This document shows positions 41,761 through 50,486 of a DNA stretch of 64,000 nt, piece after piece. The notes beneath the pieces are model-generated. The model made no database searches. It saw only the letters and a program-made list of their open reading frames with translations, and was not told where the DNA came from. The stretch covers positions 169,969 through 233,968 of the forward strand of contig NZ_FWWU01000011.1 of the NCBI RefSeq assembly GCF_900176165.1, given 5' to 3'. Position 1 is the first letter of the stretch; the number at the start of each line of letters is the position of its first letter. The stretch comes from Deinococcus hopiensis KR-140 (GTDB lineage Bacteria > Deinococcota > Deinococci > Deinococcales > Deinococcaceae). Made by a program: the position numbers and the translations under genes.

Positions 41761-42009
41761 ATGATCGGCCCTGAGGAACACATTGCATTGCCTGTCGCCC
41801 TGGAAGCGTGGGCATGCGCTGGCGTCCCACACCTTGGGCGCAGCGGTTTCGGTGACGGTCCCTTTGCGCTCCGAGTGCGCGACTTCACCGACCAATGCCT
41901 GGCCATGGACAATCGGGGGGCCGACGTCGCTGTTCTGGCCCTCAACTCCCCCGGCGTCCAAAACCTTCCGGCTGCCAACGCTGCCGCAGAGACAACGCAC
42001 AGCGGCTGA
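41761..42009 (+). pseudogene. Amidohydrolase-family fragment
   Basis: About 80 residues matching the N-terminus of an amidohydrolase-2 type metal-dependent hydrolase: GPEEHIALPVALEAWA, then MDNRGADVAVLALNSPGVQN. The frame ends at 42009 with unrelated residues, leaving out the metal-binding core. Truncated remnant. Confidence 0.6.
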
Positions 42010-42083
42010 GGCCAATTCGGGGCCTGCTCCGGGGTCCGGCTGCTGTTCCACCACAGGCGTCCTTGCCGCCTTGGTTTGGATTT

Positions 42084-42111
42084 ACTGTTACTTATAACTC
42101 TAAGTAACAGT
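42084..42111. promoter_or_regulatory. Orphan inverted repeat, likely operator
   Basis: ACTGTTACTT-8 nt-AAGTAACAGT, a perfect 10-bp dyad in a locally AT-rich spot typical of a regulator binding site. No intact gene on either side claims it. Confidence 0.55.
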
Positions 42112-42780
42112 TAGACTGCAGGCATGCTTGCGCTCGTCCCCTCCCGCCGCCGGCGCTGCCCCGACGCCCACAAAAGGAACGCCTTTCGCGGTTGAGGAAG
42201 GGGTGGTCTTGGAGGATGGCGCTGCACTCGGCGGTAATGGTGAGGTTGTGGGTGAGGACGCTGACGGTGGGATCGGGGCAGTGCTCAATGAGGGTGCCGG
42301 GGCGGTTGCCCGTTGATGAAGTGGAGGATTTGCGGAGGGGCGTGGAGGTGGGGCTGACACAACCGAGGCTATGGAGGAGTGGTTTGGTGGGTGAGAATTC
42401 TATGAGGCGCTGGGAAGGTCAGCAAGCGGCCTCGAAATGTTTTTGAGGGGTATAGGAGGTGGATGAAAAAGGCCCCCACGGTAGAGGTCGCTCTGGTGGA
42501 ACGGACCTTGCCAAAGAACGCGCGTACCTCTGCATTCTCCATACCCATTTTAAAAAGCGAAGCACCGGATGATGGCCGTGGAACGCCTATGTGCCTGTCT
42601 TTAGATTTCTGGATACTTAGAAACATAAGGCCTTGCGTGGTAGCCCTGCTGGACCGAACTCCTGTGGGAGTTGAGGATCTCTTCCCTGCGTACAGCTTGC
42701 CCTGCGCCTAAGGCCTGTGGGCCAGGAGTAGAGTTCACCGGCAGCGCCGTATATTCTCGTGCGGCGACGCCCAGAAACCA
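42112..42780. other. No gene recognised
   Basis: About 670 bp between the orphan operator and the IS5 remnant. The minus-strand text TVSVLTHNLTITAECSAILQ might be an old regulator gene but cannot be followed. Confidence 0.3.
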
Positions 42781-42990
42781 TGGATGCCCAGTGGAAACGC
42801 TTAGAGCCCCTCTTGCCTCCCTGATTTATCCAGGGCGTCCCCACCTGGGCGATCTGCCGATCATCAGTAGAATTGTTTGGGTCCTACGAACTGGCGCACC
42901 TTGGTGAGACGTCCCTGAACGGTTCAGGAAGTGGGCCGCCATCTCCTGTCAATTTCGTCGAGGACAGCCAAAGGGATCTGGCAGGCAGTA
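42781..42990 (+). pseudogene. IS5-family transposase remnant
   Basis: MDAQWKRLEPLLPP then a stop, and in another frame GRPHLGDLPIISRIVWVLRT, GAPW-stop-DVPERFRKWAA and GQPKGIWQAV: the familiar start of an IS5-type transposase (LRTGAPWRDLPERYGPW in intact relatives). One frameshift and two stops within 70 codons, and no DDE domain afterwards. Confidence 0.75.
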
Positions 42991-43122
42991 TGAACAAAAC
43001 TGCAGCGACTCGCTGCGACCGGGAGGAGCTTACCGTCGCTTCCCCTTCTCCACCGGTTACGGCGCTCTGGAACCCGCCCAGCTCATCCGACCCACCACCC
43101 GGCAAGTTTTCAGGAGCACCTT

Positions 43123-43929
43123 ATGACCACCTTTGAGCTCATTGTTCAGCCCGACGCCGAAGAGCCCGGCGCTGCTGAAATCTTTGTGGCCGGCGTCGTC
43201 GCTGGGCGCCCCTACCACTTCCTGCTCGACACCGGGGCAGCAAGGACCACCCTCCCTTACGACGCCCATACCGCCACGTATCCTACCGCCGGTAATCACC
43301 GTGGCTCGGGCGTCTTCTCTGCATTTCACGAAGACCTGATCACCGTTCCCAGGGTCGTCCTCGGTCCTATCGTCCGGACCGACATGACCGTCATCCGCAC
43401 TTCTGGTCAGACCTCTGGGCACCCACTGATCGGCATGGACCTGCTCAAGGAGCACTGCCTTCTCTTCCGCTTTGGCGAGCGGCGGGTCTGGGTGGACCCC
43501 GCCAGGTTTACCGTAGAAAGCAGCCTGAATCAGGAGTTGTGGCTTGACAAAGCCGCCCATCCGTATGTGAGCGTCTGGTTCGGAGCCCTGGAGGCACAGG
43601 CGGTGTGGGACACGGGAGCCGGAATTACCGTTGTGGATCTGGATTTTGTCCGGGAGTACCCAGAACTCTTTCAGGAGGCAGGGTCCTCGACCGGAACCGA
43701 CGCCACTGGAATGAGCATGAGTACGCCCATGTTTTTGATGACGGCCATGGTCATTGGGAACATAGCGTTTCCGCCTCAGCGCGTTGCGGGTGTGGAGCTG
43801 TCGGGGGTCAACGCCCGCCTGGAGCGACCCATGAACTTGATCCTGGGGTACAACACACTGAGTCGGGCCGACTGGATGTTCGACTTTCCCCAGAGGCGGT
43901 GGGGCGCATCTCCCGTTGCTGGAGAGTAA
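43123..43929 (+). CDS. Retropepsin-like aspartic protease with two DTGA sites
   Basis: 268 residues. Two catalytic-type motifs occur in one chain: LLDTGAARTTLPYD (~Asp 39) and VWDTGAGITVVDLD (~Asp 164). Each is followed at family-like distance by a hydrophobic-hydrophobic-Gly block: HPLIGMDLLKEH and NLILGYNTLSRADWMFDF. Retropepsin monomers carry one DTG and dimerise; here both sites are in one polypeptide, so it may fold as a single-chain pseudodimer like pepsin. No signal peptide. Not linked to neighbours; substrate unknown. Confidence 0.8.
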   Translation: MTTFELIVQPDAEEPGAAEIFVAGVVAGRPYHFLLDTGAARTTLPYDAHTATYPTAGNHRGSGVFSAFHEDLITVPRVVLGPIVRTDMTVIRTSGQTSGHPLIGMDLLKEHCLLFRFGERRVWVDPARFTVESSLNQELWLDKAAHPYVSVWFGALEAQAVWDTGAGITVVDLDFVREYPELFQEAGSSTGTDATGMSMSTPMFLMTAMVIGNIAFPPQRVAGVELSGVNARLERPMNLILGYNTLSRADWMFDFPQRRWGASPVAGE

Positions 43930-44089
43930 CGAGAAAGGCCTGCAGTCTCAGTAGATGACAACTTCGTTTTTCCGTCTTGGACGATGAAGACTTGTTTTCT
44001 TGTGTGTCCCTGGACAGGGACGATGAGGGGCGGTGTGTTGAGGTATGCGACCCACACCTCATCCTTGCTGCACCTCTGATACTGAGTTA

Positions 44090-45164
44090 AGATGAGTTCC
44101 GAATATGAGAGCTGCAGCCTTGATTTCGCACCATACATCTGAAGAGCTTGAAGTGGCGTATCGCCAAGCCGAACGTCCTATTGAACGCTCCCGCTGGCAA
44201 ATTATCTGGCTCAAAAGCAAAGGAAAGTCAATTCCAGAGATCATTGACGCGACCGGATTTTCGCGTACAACGATCAGTACGTTGATTGCTGCCTACAATG
44301 CCAACGGCGAACAGGCTCTTCTGGATAAGCGTCAGTTTAACAAGTCTGATCCTGCTCTCAATCCAGACCAGCAAGAGGCATTATTTCAGGCTCTTCAGGG
44401 ACCACCCCTCTCGGGTGGTCTCTGGACCAGCAAGAAAGTCAAGATGCACATCCAGGAGCATTTTGGGATTGAAGTGACTGAGGTGTGTGCCTGGGGCTAC
44501 TTGAAAAGACTTGGCTTTCCTATTCAGGTTCCTCGACCGACGCCTACGGAGGCGGCTTCTCCCAAAGAACAGGAGGCGTTCATAAAAAAGTCGAGGCGGC
44601 GCTGAGCGTTGCTCGAGCCGCTCACCCCGAGAAGCAAGTCCTCCTTTAGGTACAGGACGAAGGACGTTTTGGCCTTAAGCCAGTGTTGAAACGCCTCTGG
44701 GCGCTTCGGGGCAGCGGCCTGTGATTGCTCAACGCTGGCGTTATCAATGGCTCTACACCTACATTTTCGTTGAACCTCAGACGGGCCAAAGTGAATTCCT
44801 GATCTTTCCCACCGTCAACATCCCATCAATGGAAATCGCTCTGAGAGAATGCAGTCGGGCTGTCTACCCTGAGGGTCGACAGCTTATTGTGCTTCTACTC
44901 GACCAAGCGGGGTGGCACATGAGTAAGAAACTCAGTGTTCTTCCCAATATTTTTCTACCCCCATTTCCAGCCTATACACCTGAGCTTTCCCCGGCAGAAC
45001 CCATGGTCATGAAACTGAAAGTACCATTGGCTAATAAAACAATAGGAGATCTTCAAGAAGTCGAAGATCTAATCGTACGAGAATGTGAAATACTTAGAAG
45101 TTGCCCTCAGGAAGTAAAGTCGCTGACTCTCTTTCCATGGATCAAGCACGTTCTAGACTCATCT
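44090..45164 (+). mobile_element. IS630-family insertion sequence, decayed
   Basis: 1075 bp between TA dinucleotides at 44088-44089 and 45165-45166. Both ends read AGATGAGT inward. Lower GC and different codon use than neighbours suggest a separate origin from the 28.8-kb IS630 copy. Its transposase gene is broken at several places. Confidence 0.82.
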
Positions 45165-45167
45165 TAA
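44105..45167 (+). pseudogene. IS630-family transposase, frameshifts and nonsense
   Basis: The N-terminal part is in frame to 44605: IERSRWQIIWLKSKGKSIPE, TGFSRTTISTLIAAYNANG, GPPLSGGLWTSKKV. After a frameshift near 44590 the text KQVLL-stop-VQDEGRFGLKP shows a TAG where Trp is expected in the first Asp motif. Another shift near 44715 restores AQRWRYQWLYTYIFVEPQTG, LLDQAGWHMSKKL (second Asp) and PAYTPELSPAEPM (Glu). Inactive. Confidence 0.85.
44400..44420. repeat. Hairpin inside IS630 transposase gene (decayed copy)
   Basis: GACCACCC-CTCTC-GGGTGGTC: an 8-bp stem with a 5-nt loop in the codons for GPPLSGGLW. The shortest of the transposase hairpins. Confidence 0.65.
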
Positions 45168-45184
45168 TCCCGCATGAATTGACG

Positions 45185-45745
45185 GCTCACTTTAAAACCT
45201 ATGTGCCCTTTCTGCGCATCGACATCCTCCAGCGCGCTACGGATGTGCATGAAGGCCATGATTACTGCCCAGAGTGTCAACCACCACGACCTTGGTCCTC
45301 ATCTGCCGGGAGCCAGTTCCACTGAGGCTAAGAAACAGCGCGTGGAACGCGCCGTCCACGACGAGCAGCTCACGGCTCAGGTCTTCCTGGCCCTGCTGTT
45401 GGCGCACCTTCCCCGGGAAAAATCCTCATGAGTCTGGACCGCACCACCTGGGAACATGGGGAATCTCCCCTCAATCTCCTGGTGTTGGGTGCGGTCGTTC
45501 ACGGATTCACGATCCCCCTGTACTGGGTGGCCCTGGATCATGCGGGCAACAGCGGTACCCGGGTGCGGATGTGGGTTGTGTCTAAAGTGCTGGAGGCCCT
45601 TCCAGCGGCGCGCTGGAAGGGCTTGGTGGTGGACCGGGAGTTCATCGGTGCCGAGTGGTTCCGCTTTATGCGTCGCAAAGGCATTCGCCCGGCCGTTCGG
45701 ATTCGCAAGGACACCTTGCTGGATGAGCTCTGCGCAGATGAATGA
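45185..45745 (+). pseudogene. IS4-family transposase fragment
   Basis: Remnant of an IS4-type transposase. FKTYVPFLRIDILQRA sits near 45190-45240, with VERAVHDEQLTAQVFLALLL following in another frame. From 45428 comes a clean block: MSLDRTTWEHGESPLNLLVL (first Asp), HGFTIPLYWVALDHAGNSGT, RWKGLVVDREFIGAEWFRFM (second Asp), IRIRKDTLLDELCADE. It stops at 45743, before the Glu-containing C-terminus. Truncated next to the decayed IS630 copy. Confidence 0.8.
45596..45622. repeat. Perfect hairpin inside IS4 transposase remnant
   Basis: GCCCTTCCAGCG-GCG-CGCTGGAAGGGC: a 12-bp perfect stem with a 3-nt loop, in codons for ALPAARWKGL. Confidence 0.85.
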
Positions 45746-45799
45746 TTTCAAGATCTGCACCCTGGTCAATGGCGCCGCAGATCATTGCCTGAGTGGCAG

Positions 45800-46300
45800 A
45801 CGAGGTGCGTAGTAACAGGATGACCAAAGCGAGTAACCTTCTCATACTCCCAATCTGGCAGAAAGAACCAGATCACAATGCACGGTGAAGAATGGCAATT
45901 AGAATCATAATTAAGCTGTAGCCATAGAACTGCATAGTCCACATCTTACGCCTGGTGCATATAATAACTCACATTCCCACACATCACTGCTATATAAATA
46001 CATCTTCATCATTCACTATAATTACTCCGACATAGAAGTATTCCAGTAAATTTAAAGAGATCGAAGAAGGGACGGTGAATAATCTTGATCATGCCTCATC
46101 ACATCCACTAGAAAGATAAATTGGCTCTTACTGTTAAACATTTGAAAGTAATCATTCCACCAGCAATTAAGGCAAATGGCAAGCCAAAGCGGTACAAACA
46201 CATAAACAAATCCACGTCTCGCACCACCACAGTCATACGTTATGGATTATATTGCGTTACTCTCATGCACTTTCTCCTCAGCTCGACGTGATACCAGAGT
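45800..46300. other. AT-rich island with tiny hydrophobic frames
   Basis: About 500 bp far richer in A+T than the rest of the window, without an annotatable gene. On the minus strand are three frames shorter than 60 codons: 45666-45845 (59 residues, starting MRRLLALVILLLRTSSATQA, like a signal peptide, then running antisense through the IS4 remnant), 45873-45944 (23 residues, MWTMQFYGYSLIMILIAILH) and 46108-46236 (42 residues, containing GLPFALIAGGMITF). They may be chance or toxin/leader-like peptides. The base composition suggests foreign DNA. Confidence 0.4.
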
Positions 46301-46604
46301 TACAGGCCCTAAAAGCTGCATTCGAGTACAAGATCTTAGCCCTTGCCCATAGCGTCGGGCGGTAACAGGTGGAAGAAGAGCCAGGGCGGCGCGGCGGGCC
46401 AGCACCGGAAAGCCCGTATGGGCGATCACCATGCCGCCCAGCGGGTCCTGACTCCTGCCGGAATGGAGCCCAGTTCATCGGTCACACCCTGGGCAGTGGG
46501 TGCGCGCCATTGCCTTGCTGCCGGTGAAGAAGGCGAGGTTTCAGCCCAGGCCCAGCAGGAACATGCTGACGGCCAGGGGAGCCGCGCCCTTGCTACCCTA
46601 CCTC

Positions 46605-47444
46605 ATGACCCAGCGCATGGTAGGAAAGACCGTCCTGATTACGGGTGGCACCAACGGCATCGGATTGGAGACCGCGCGAGGTCTCGCCAAGATGGGCGCA
46701 CGTGTGATGATTGTGGGCCGCAACCCAGAGAAGACAGCGCGGGTCGCCGCAGAGATTGGGGCGGCCGGAACGCTCCTCGCAGACCTCTCCGAACTCGCGC
46801 AGGTCAGCCGCGCCGCCGCTGAGTTTCGGGAGCGCGAGGACCGGCTCGACGTACTTGTGAACAACGCAGGCGCCCTCTACAGCAGGCGGCAGGAGACGAA
46901 CGAGGGCATCGAGATGACTTGGGCCCTCAACCACCTCGCCCCGTTCCTCCTGACGCGGGAGCTTCTCCCACTTTTACGACGGGCGCAAACCCCCCGCGTG
47001 GTCACGGTTTCGTCCGTCGCGCACCGCTTCGCGCGCCTGAACTTCGACGACCCACAGTTCAGGCGCGGCTACAACGGGTGGAGGGCGTACGGGCAGAGTA
47101 AGTTGGCGAACCTCCTCTTCGCGCTTGAACTGGCGCGGCGCGAGCCGGACATCCTGAGCCACAGTGTTCATCCGGGCTTTGTGCGCTCGGGCTTCGGGCA
47201 GGACATGACTGGGCTGGAAGCCAGGCTGTTTCGCCTTTCCAACCGCTTCCACCTTGCCGACCGCTTCACCGTCACCCCGGAGCAGGGAGCCCAGACGAGC
47301 CTTCGCGTCGCCAGCGACCCCAGCCTGTTGGTCAGCGGACGGTACTTCGTGAACGAGCGGATGGCCCAGCCCGCCCGGCAGGCACTGGACGGCGACGCCG
47401 CCCGGCGGTTGTGGCAGCTGAGCGAGGAGGCCGTAGGCCCCTGA
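46605..47444 (+). CDS. Short-chain dehydrogenase/reductase
   Basis: 279 residues from ATG 46605. NAD(P)-binding TGGTNGIGLETARGL (TGxxxGIG), NNAGALYSRR (NNAG), VVTVSSVAHRF (catalytic Ser) and YGQSKLANLLFAL (YxxxK) identify a classical or retinol-dehydrogenase-like SDR. The long N-terminal extension of the open frame from 46500 is unlike the family. TACCCT six bases upstream of ATG suggests a leaderless mRNA. The substrate is unknown. Confidence 0.9.
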   Translation: MTQRMVGKTVLITGGTNGIGLETARGLAKMGARVMIVGRNPEKTARVAAEIGAAGTLLADLSELAQVSRAAAEFREREDRLDVLVNNAGALYSRRQETNEGIEMTWALNHLAPFLLTRELLPLLRRAQTPRVVTVSSVAHRFARLNFDDPQFRRGYNGWRAYGQSKLANLLFALELARREPDILSHSVHPGFVRSGFGQDMTGLEARLFRLSNRFHLADRFTVTPEQGAQTSLRVASDPSLLVSGRYFVNERMAQPARQALDGDAARRLWQLSEEAVGP

Positions 47445-47583
47445 AGTGCCGCCTGCACGCCAGGCTGGGCCACCTGCTTCGCGGCGAAGCAGGCCAGGCT
47501 CAGGTGCAGATGGTCTTCAAGGAACTCCTCAGAGATGCTGAGGAGCAGAGCCAGACCCAGAGACGCCGTGCTTTTTTTGCGTT

Positions 47584-47844
47584 CTAGAGAGCGGGTTCCT
47601 TCTCCCCAACGAGCACTTTCAGGCGTTCGTCCTCGCGTTCCAGCTCGGTTTGCCGGTCGCCCTGATAATCTCCGGCGAGGCGGACCGTGCCCGCCTCCAG
47701 GAACTGGCCCTTCCTGGTGTGGATCAAGCTCTCTTTGACGCCATGCTGCCGCGCAGCTTCAGCCACGCTCAGCTGACTGCCCAAGACCGCTAGGACGATC
47801 TGCTCCTTCGTGTCCGTTGCCTAGATTTTCCGTTGCTTCCCCAT
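47584..47844 (-). pseudogene. IS3-family OrfA with nonsense codon
   Basis: MGKQRKI-stop-ATDTKEQIVLAVLGSQLSV, EAARQHGVKESLIHTRKGQF, LEREDERLKVLVGEKEPAL: an OrfA of an IS3 group different from the 0.6-kb element. A TAG replaces the usual Trp at codon 8. No OrfB follows. Isolated remnant. Confidence 0.75.
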
Positions 47845-48097
47845 ACTTTCCCTCCAGTGTGGCCTACCCCCACAACTGGGCGGCTGACTTTGGAAGGATT
47901 TCCTGGAGCATTACCCCAACAATTCTATGGAGAGCGCCGTTGAAAAGGGCAAGGGCTTGGTCGATCGTGGGAAGGCTGAACTTCACGAAAATGCCAGTGA
48001 GCATGACGCCAAGGATGCCGGCCGCTGAGGAGGAGCTGTTTCAGCGACAGAAGGGGAAGCGAGATCACCCGCTTCCCCTCCTTTGTGGCCACCCGCC

Positions 48098-48550
48098 TTA
48101 AACGCCAAATTCCCCTGGGTCGAGCGACAAGGCGTTCGAAATATCTCGGACCACGAGGCGCTCCTTCTCATCAAAGGTGCCGTCTGCACCAGCGATGAGC
48201 ATGGCCAGTTGCACCACAGCACGTTTTTCTTCCGGCTTCTTGAGTTTGCCGATCACCTGCATCAGTTCAATCTTACCAAAATCGAAGTCGCGCGTGACTT
48301 TATCGCAGTACTCGTCGTACTTGCTGCGAAGGCGAGTAACATCAAATGCTTTCAGCTTGTCGGATGAGCCGATAAAGCTACTGGTCTTGCTGCGCTCCTG
48401 TTGGTCGATTGTGCCGTCTGCTGCACCGATCAGAGCGCAAGCAGCCATGGCAGCATCTGCAAATACTTGATTGTTGAAGCGGCTAAAAGCGTCCTGACCT
48501 TCTTTGAGACTCTGTTGGGCCATATCTTTAAGACGGTTGAGAAAGCTCAT
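48098..48550 (-). CDS. TerB-family protein
   Basis: 150 residues of the TerB type (tellurite-resistance-associated, helical, metal-binding). Two repeated acidic motifs, IGAADGTIDQQER and IAGADGTFDEKER, are the characteristic G-A-D-G/E-R pairs. AGGAGG lies eight bases before ATG. No other ter genes flank it, so a role in tellurite resistance is uncertain; TerB-like proteins are linked to envelope stress and phage response. An IS3 end lies 300 bp upstream. Confidence 0.9.
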   Translation of the reverse strand: MSFLNRLKDMAQQSLKEGQDAFSRFNNQVFADAAMAACALIGAADGTIDQQERSKTSSFIGSSDKLKAFDVTRLRSKYDEYCDKVTRDFDFGKIELMQVIGKLKKPEEKRAVVQLAMLIAGADGTFDEKERLVVRDISNALSLDPGEFGV

Positions 48551-48841
48551 GGTTTCCTCCTGTGGGTGAGAATGTACTGGCTTGTAACGTCACGGGAGTT
48601 GTAGTACTGGGCCTTCCCGCACTGGATCAAGCCAGTCTAGTCGGTTGGGGGAGCAGTTCCCACCTCGGGAGATGAGAGGAGCTGAAGGATGTCGTTGCCG
48701 TTCAGAACCGACATGTGCAGGGAAGAGCGCGTGGGCCACGCCTCGCACATCTTCAGAAGGAACGCTGTACTCAGAAGCATGTCGCGTTTGCCGCATGCAC
48801 CAGACCAGGACCTTGAAGTGTCCTACTCGACGTTGAGGAAG

Positions 48842-48926
48842 GACCGTGAAGGTTCTGCGGGGGGTCATGGTCGTGCCTCCTATGATCGAGGCTTAACTCC
48901 ACCTGCGCAAAATCGACTGAACTCCA
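48842..48926 (-). repeat. Solo IS3-family left end
   Basis: Reads on the minus strand TGGAGTTCAGTCGATTTTGC, then AGGAGGCACGACC and the start of an OrfA (MTPRRTFTV), nearly identical to 21700-21790. The element is cut off after nine codons. Confidence 0.75.
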
Positions 48927-49142
48927 GTTCCACGTTCGCGTCATGCGTCCTCTTTTCCCCGGAGCGTCCCCCGTCTTCCGGTCAGGACATGACGTGCACT
49001 GAATCACAACGGTGACAGGGCCCTGCGGTCGGGGGCACGCCACCCCGCACTTTCCCACACACCGTGGTGGTGCAAACGGTGGTCCTTACGATTCTCCGGG
49101 TGTGCTGCGCCTTGGAACCCTGTTGGGTGACCTGTTGGAAAC

Positions 49143-50330
49143 GTGGGCCTGAGCTACGCTGCGGGAAATGACGGTTTTCCTGCGAATGGACCAAGGGTGA
49201 GTGTGCCTCCCGGAGCGCGAAAGCGGAGTGCTGCTTTCGAAGAGGACGAACGCCTGACGCCCGAGGCGGAGGAACTGCTCGCCAAAGTGCTGGAGTACGG
49301 CCCCAGCGCTGAGGTCCCGCTGGACGAGGAAGACGTTGAAGAGGACGTTACGGCCGAACCTGAGGAGGACGAGCGGGTCATGTTGGAACTGACGGACGTG
49401 CCCCTGGCCGTCAGCATGGACCCCGTGCGGCAGTACCTGCACGAGATCGGGCGCGTGCCCCTCCTCACCCACACCGAGGAGATTGAACTCGCCCGCCGCA
49501 TGGAAGCGGGCGAGGAGGCCGGCCAGCGCCTGCAGACAGAGGCGGATCTGGACGCCCGGGAACGGCGTCGCCTACACCGTGTCGTGGAGGACGGCCAAGC
49601 CGCCAAGCAGCACCTGATTGAGGCCAACCTGCGCCTGGTGGTCAGCATTGCCAAGAAGTACAGCAACCGTGGCATGGGCCTGCTGGACCTCATTCAGGAG
49701 GGAAGCGCAGGTCTGATTCGCGGAGCGGAGAAGTTCGAGTACCGCAAGGGCTTCAAGTTTTCGACGTATGCCACGTGGTGGATCCGGCAGGCGGTAAGCC
49801 GCGCCATCGCCGATCAAGGGCGGAACATCCGTCTGCCGGTACATGTGACCGAGACCCTGAACAAACTCTCCCGGACCGCGCGGAGTCTGGGGCAGGAGTT
49901 GGGGCGGGACGCCAGCGCGGAGGAGATCGCCGAGGCAATGGGACCCGGCTGGGACTCGGGACGCGTGAAGGAAATGCGGCAGATCACGCAGGACACCCTG
50001 AGCCTGGCTTCGCCAGTGGGGGATGAGGGCGACAGCACGTACGGAGATTTCATTCCGGACAATACGCGCGAATCTCCCCTGGATCAGGTAACGGGCGTGC
50101 TGCTCGGCGAGGAAATCGAGCGCATGCTGGGCATGCTGGACGCCCGGGAGGCGCAGGTGTTGCGCCTGCGCAAGGGGCTGGCGGATGGTCAGGAACATAC
50201 GTTGGAGGAAGTGGGGCAACACTTCGGGGTGACGCGGGAGCGGATCCGGCAGATCGAGAACAAGGCGCTGCGTAAACTCAAGTACCACCAAGGAAAGCAG
50301 CGAACGTTGCGGGACTACCTGGACGACTGA
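49143..50330 (+). CDS. RNA polymerase sigma-70 factor, RpoD-like
   Basis: 395 residues. Region 1.2 is DPVRQYLHEIGRVPLLTHTE; region 2 is ANLRLVVSIAKKYSNRGMGL, LDLIQEGSAGLIRGAEKFEY, KFSTYATWWIRQAVSRAIAD; region 3 is LPVHVTETLNKLSRTARSLG; region 4 is LDAREAQVLRLRKGLADGQE and TLEEVGQHFGVTRERIRQIE. Group 1/2 sigma. The N-terminus (1-85) is short, acidic and unlike region 1.1. Deviations from the near-invariant QEGNxGLxxAVxKFxYRRG (SAGLIRGAEKFEYRKG) suggest a paralogue, not the housekeeping factor. Start uncertain: GTG 49143 is the longest option. A ~150-bp dispersed repeat begins at its stop codon. Confidence 0.92.
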   Translation: MGLSYAAGNDGFPANGPRVSVPPGARKRSAAFEEDERLTPEAEELLAKVLEYGPSAEVPLDEEDVEEDVTAEPEEDERVMLELTDVPLAVSMDPVRQYLHEIGRVPLLTHTEEIELARRMEAGEEAGQRLQTEADLDARERRRLHRVVEDGQAAKQHLIEANLRLVVSIAKKYSNRGMGLLDLIQEGSAGLIRGAEKFEYRKGFKFSTYATWWIRQAVSRAIADQGRNIRLPVHVTETLNKLSRTARSLGQELGRDASAEEIAEAMGPGWDSGRVKEMRQITQDTLSLASPVGDEGDSTYGDFIPDNTRESPLDQVTGVLLGEEIERMLGMLDAREAQVLRLRKGLADGQEHTLEEVGQHFGVTRERIRQIENKALRKLKYHQGKQRTLRDYLDD

Positions 50331-50486
50331 TACGGTTTCCGGACAATCCGTTCCATCCCCTTCGCTCCGGTGATTTTGCGCCTCTGTGTCACCGTTTTTC
50401 CCGCTCGCGCTGCGGCGCAGCGTTGCACGTCCACTTGGGTTGGCCCCTGATTTCATCCCTGCTGAACCGGAATCCTTATGATACGG
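50328..50486 (+). repeat. ~150-bp dispersed repeat, copy 2
   Basis: Begins at the sigma-factor TGA (TGATACGGTTTCCGGACAAT) and ends near GGAATCCTTATGATACGG. Shares long blocks with 25420-25562 and 63361-63492. Its ends have TGATACGG-like repeats. Confidence 0.85.
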
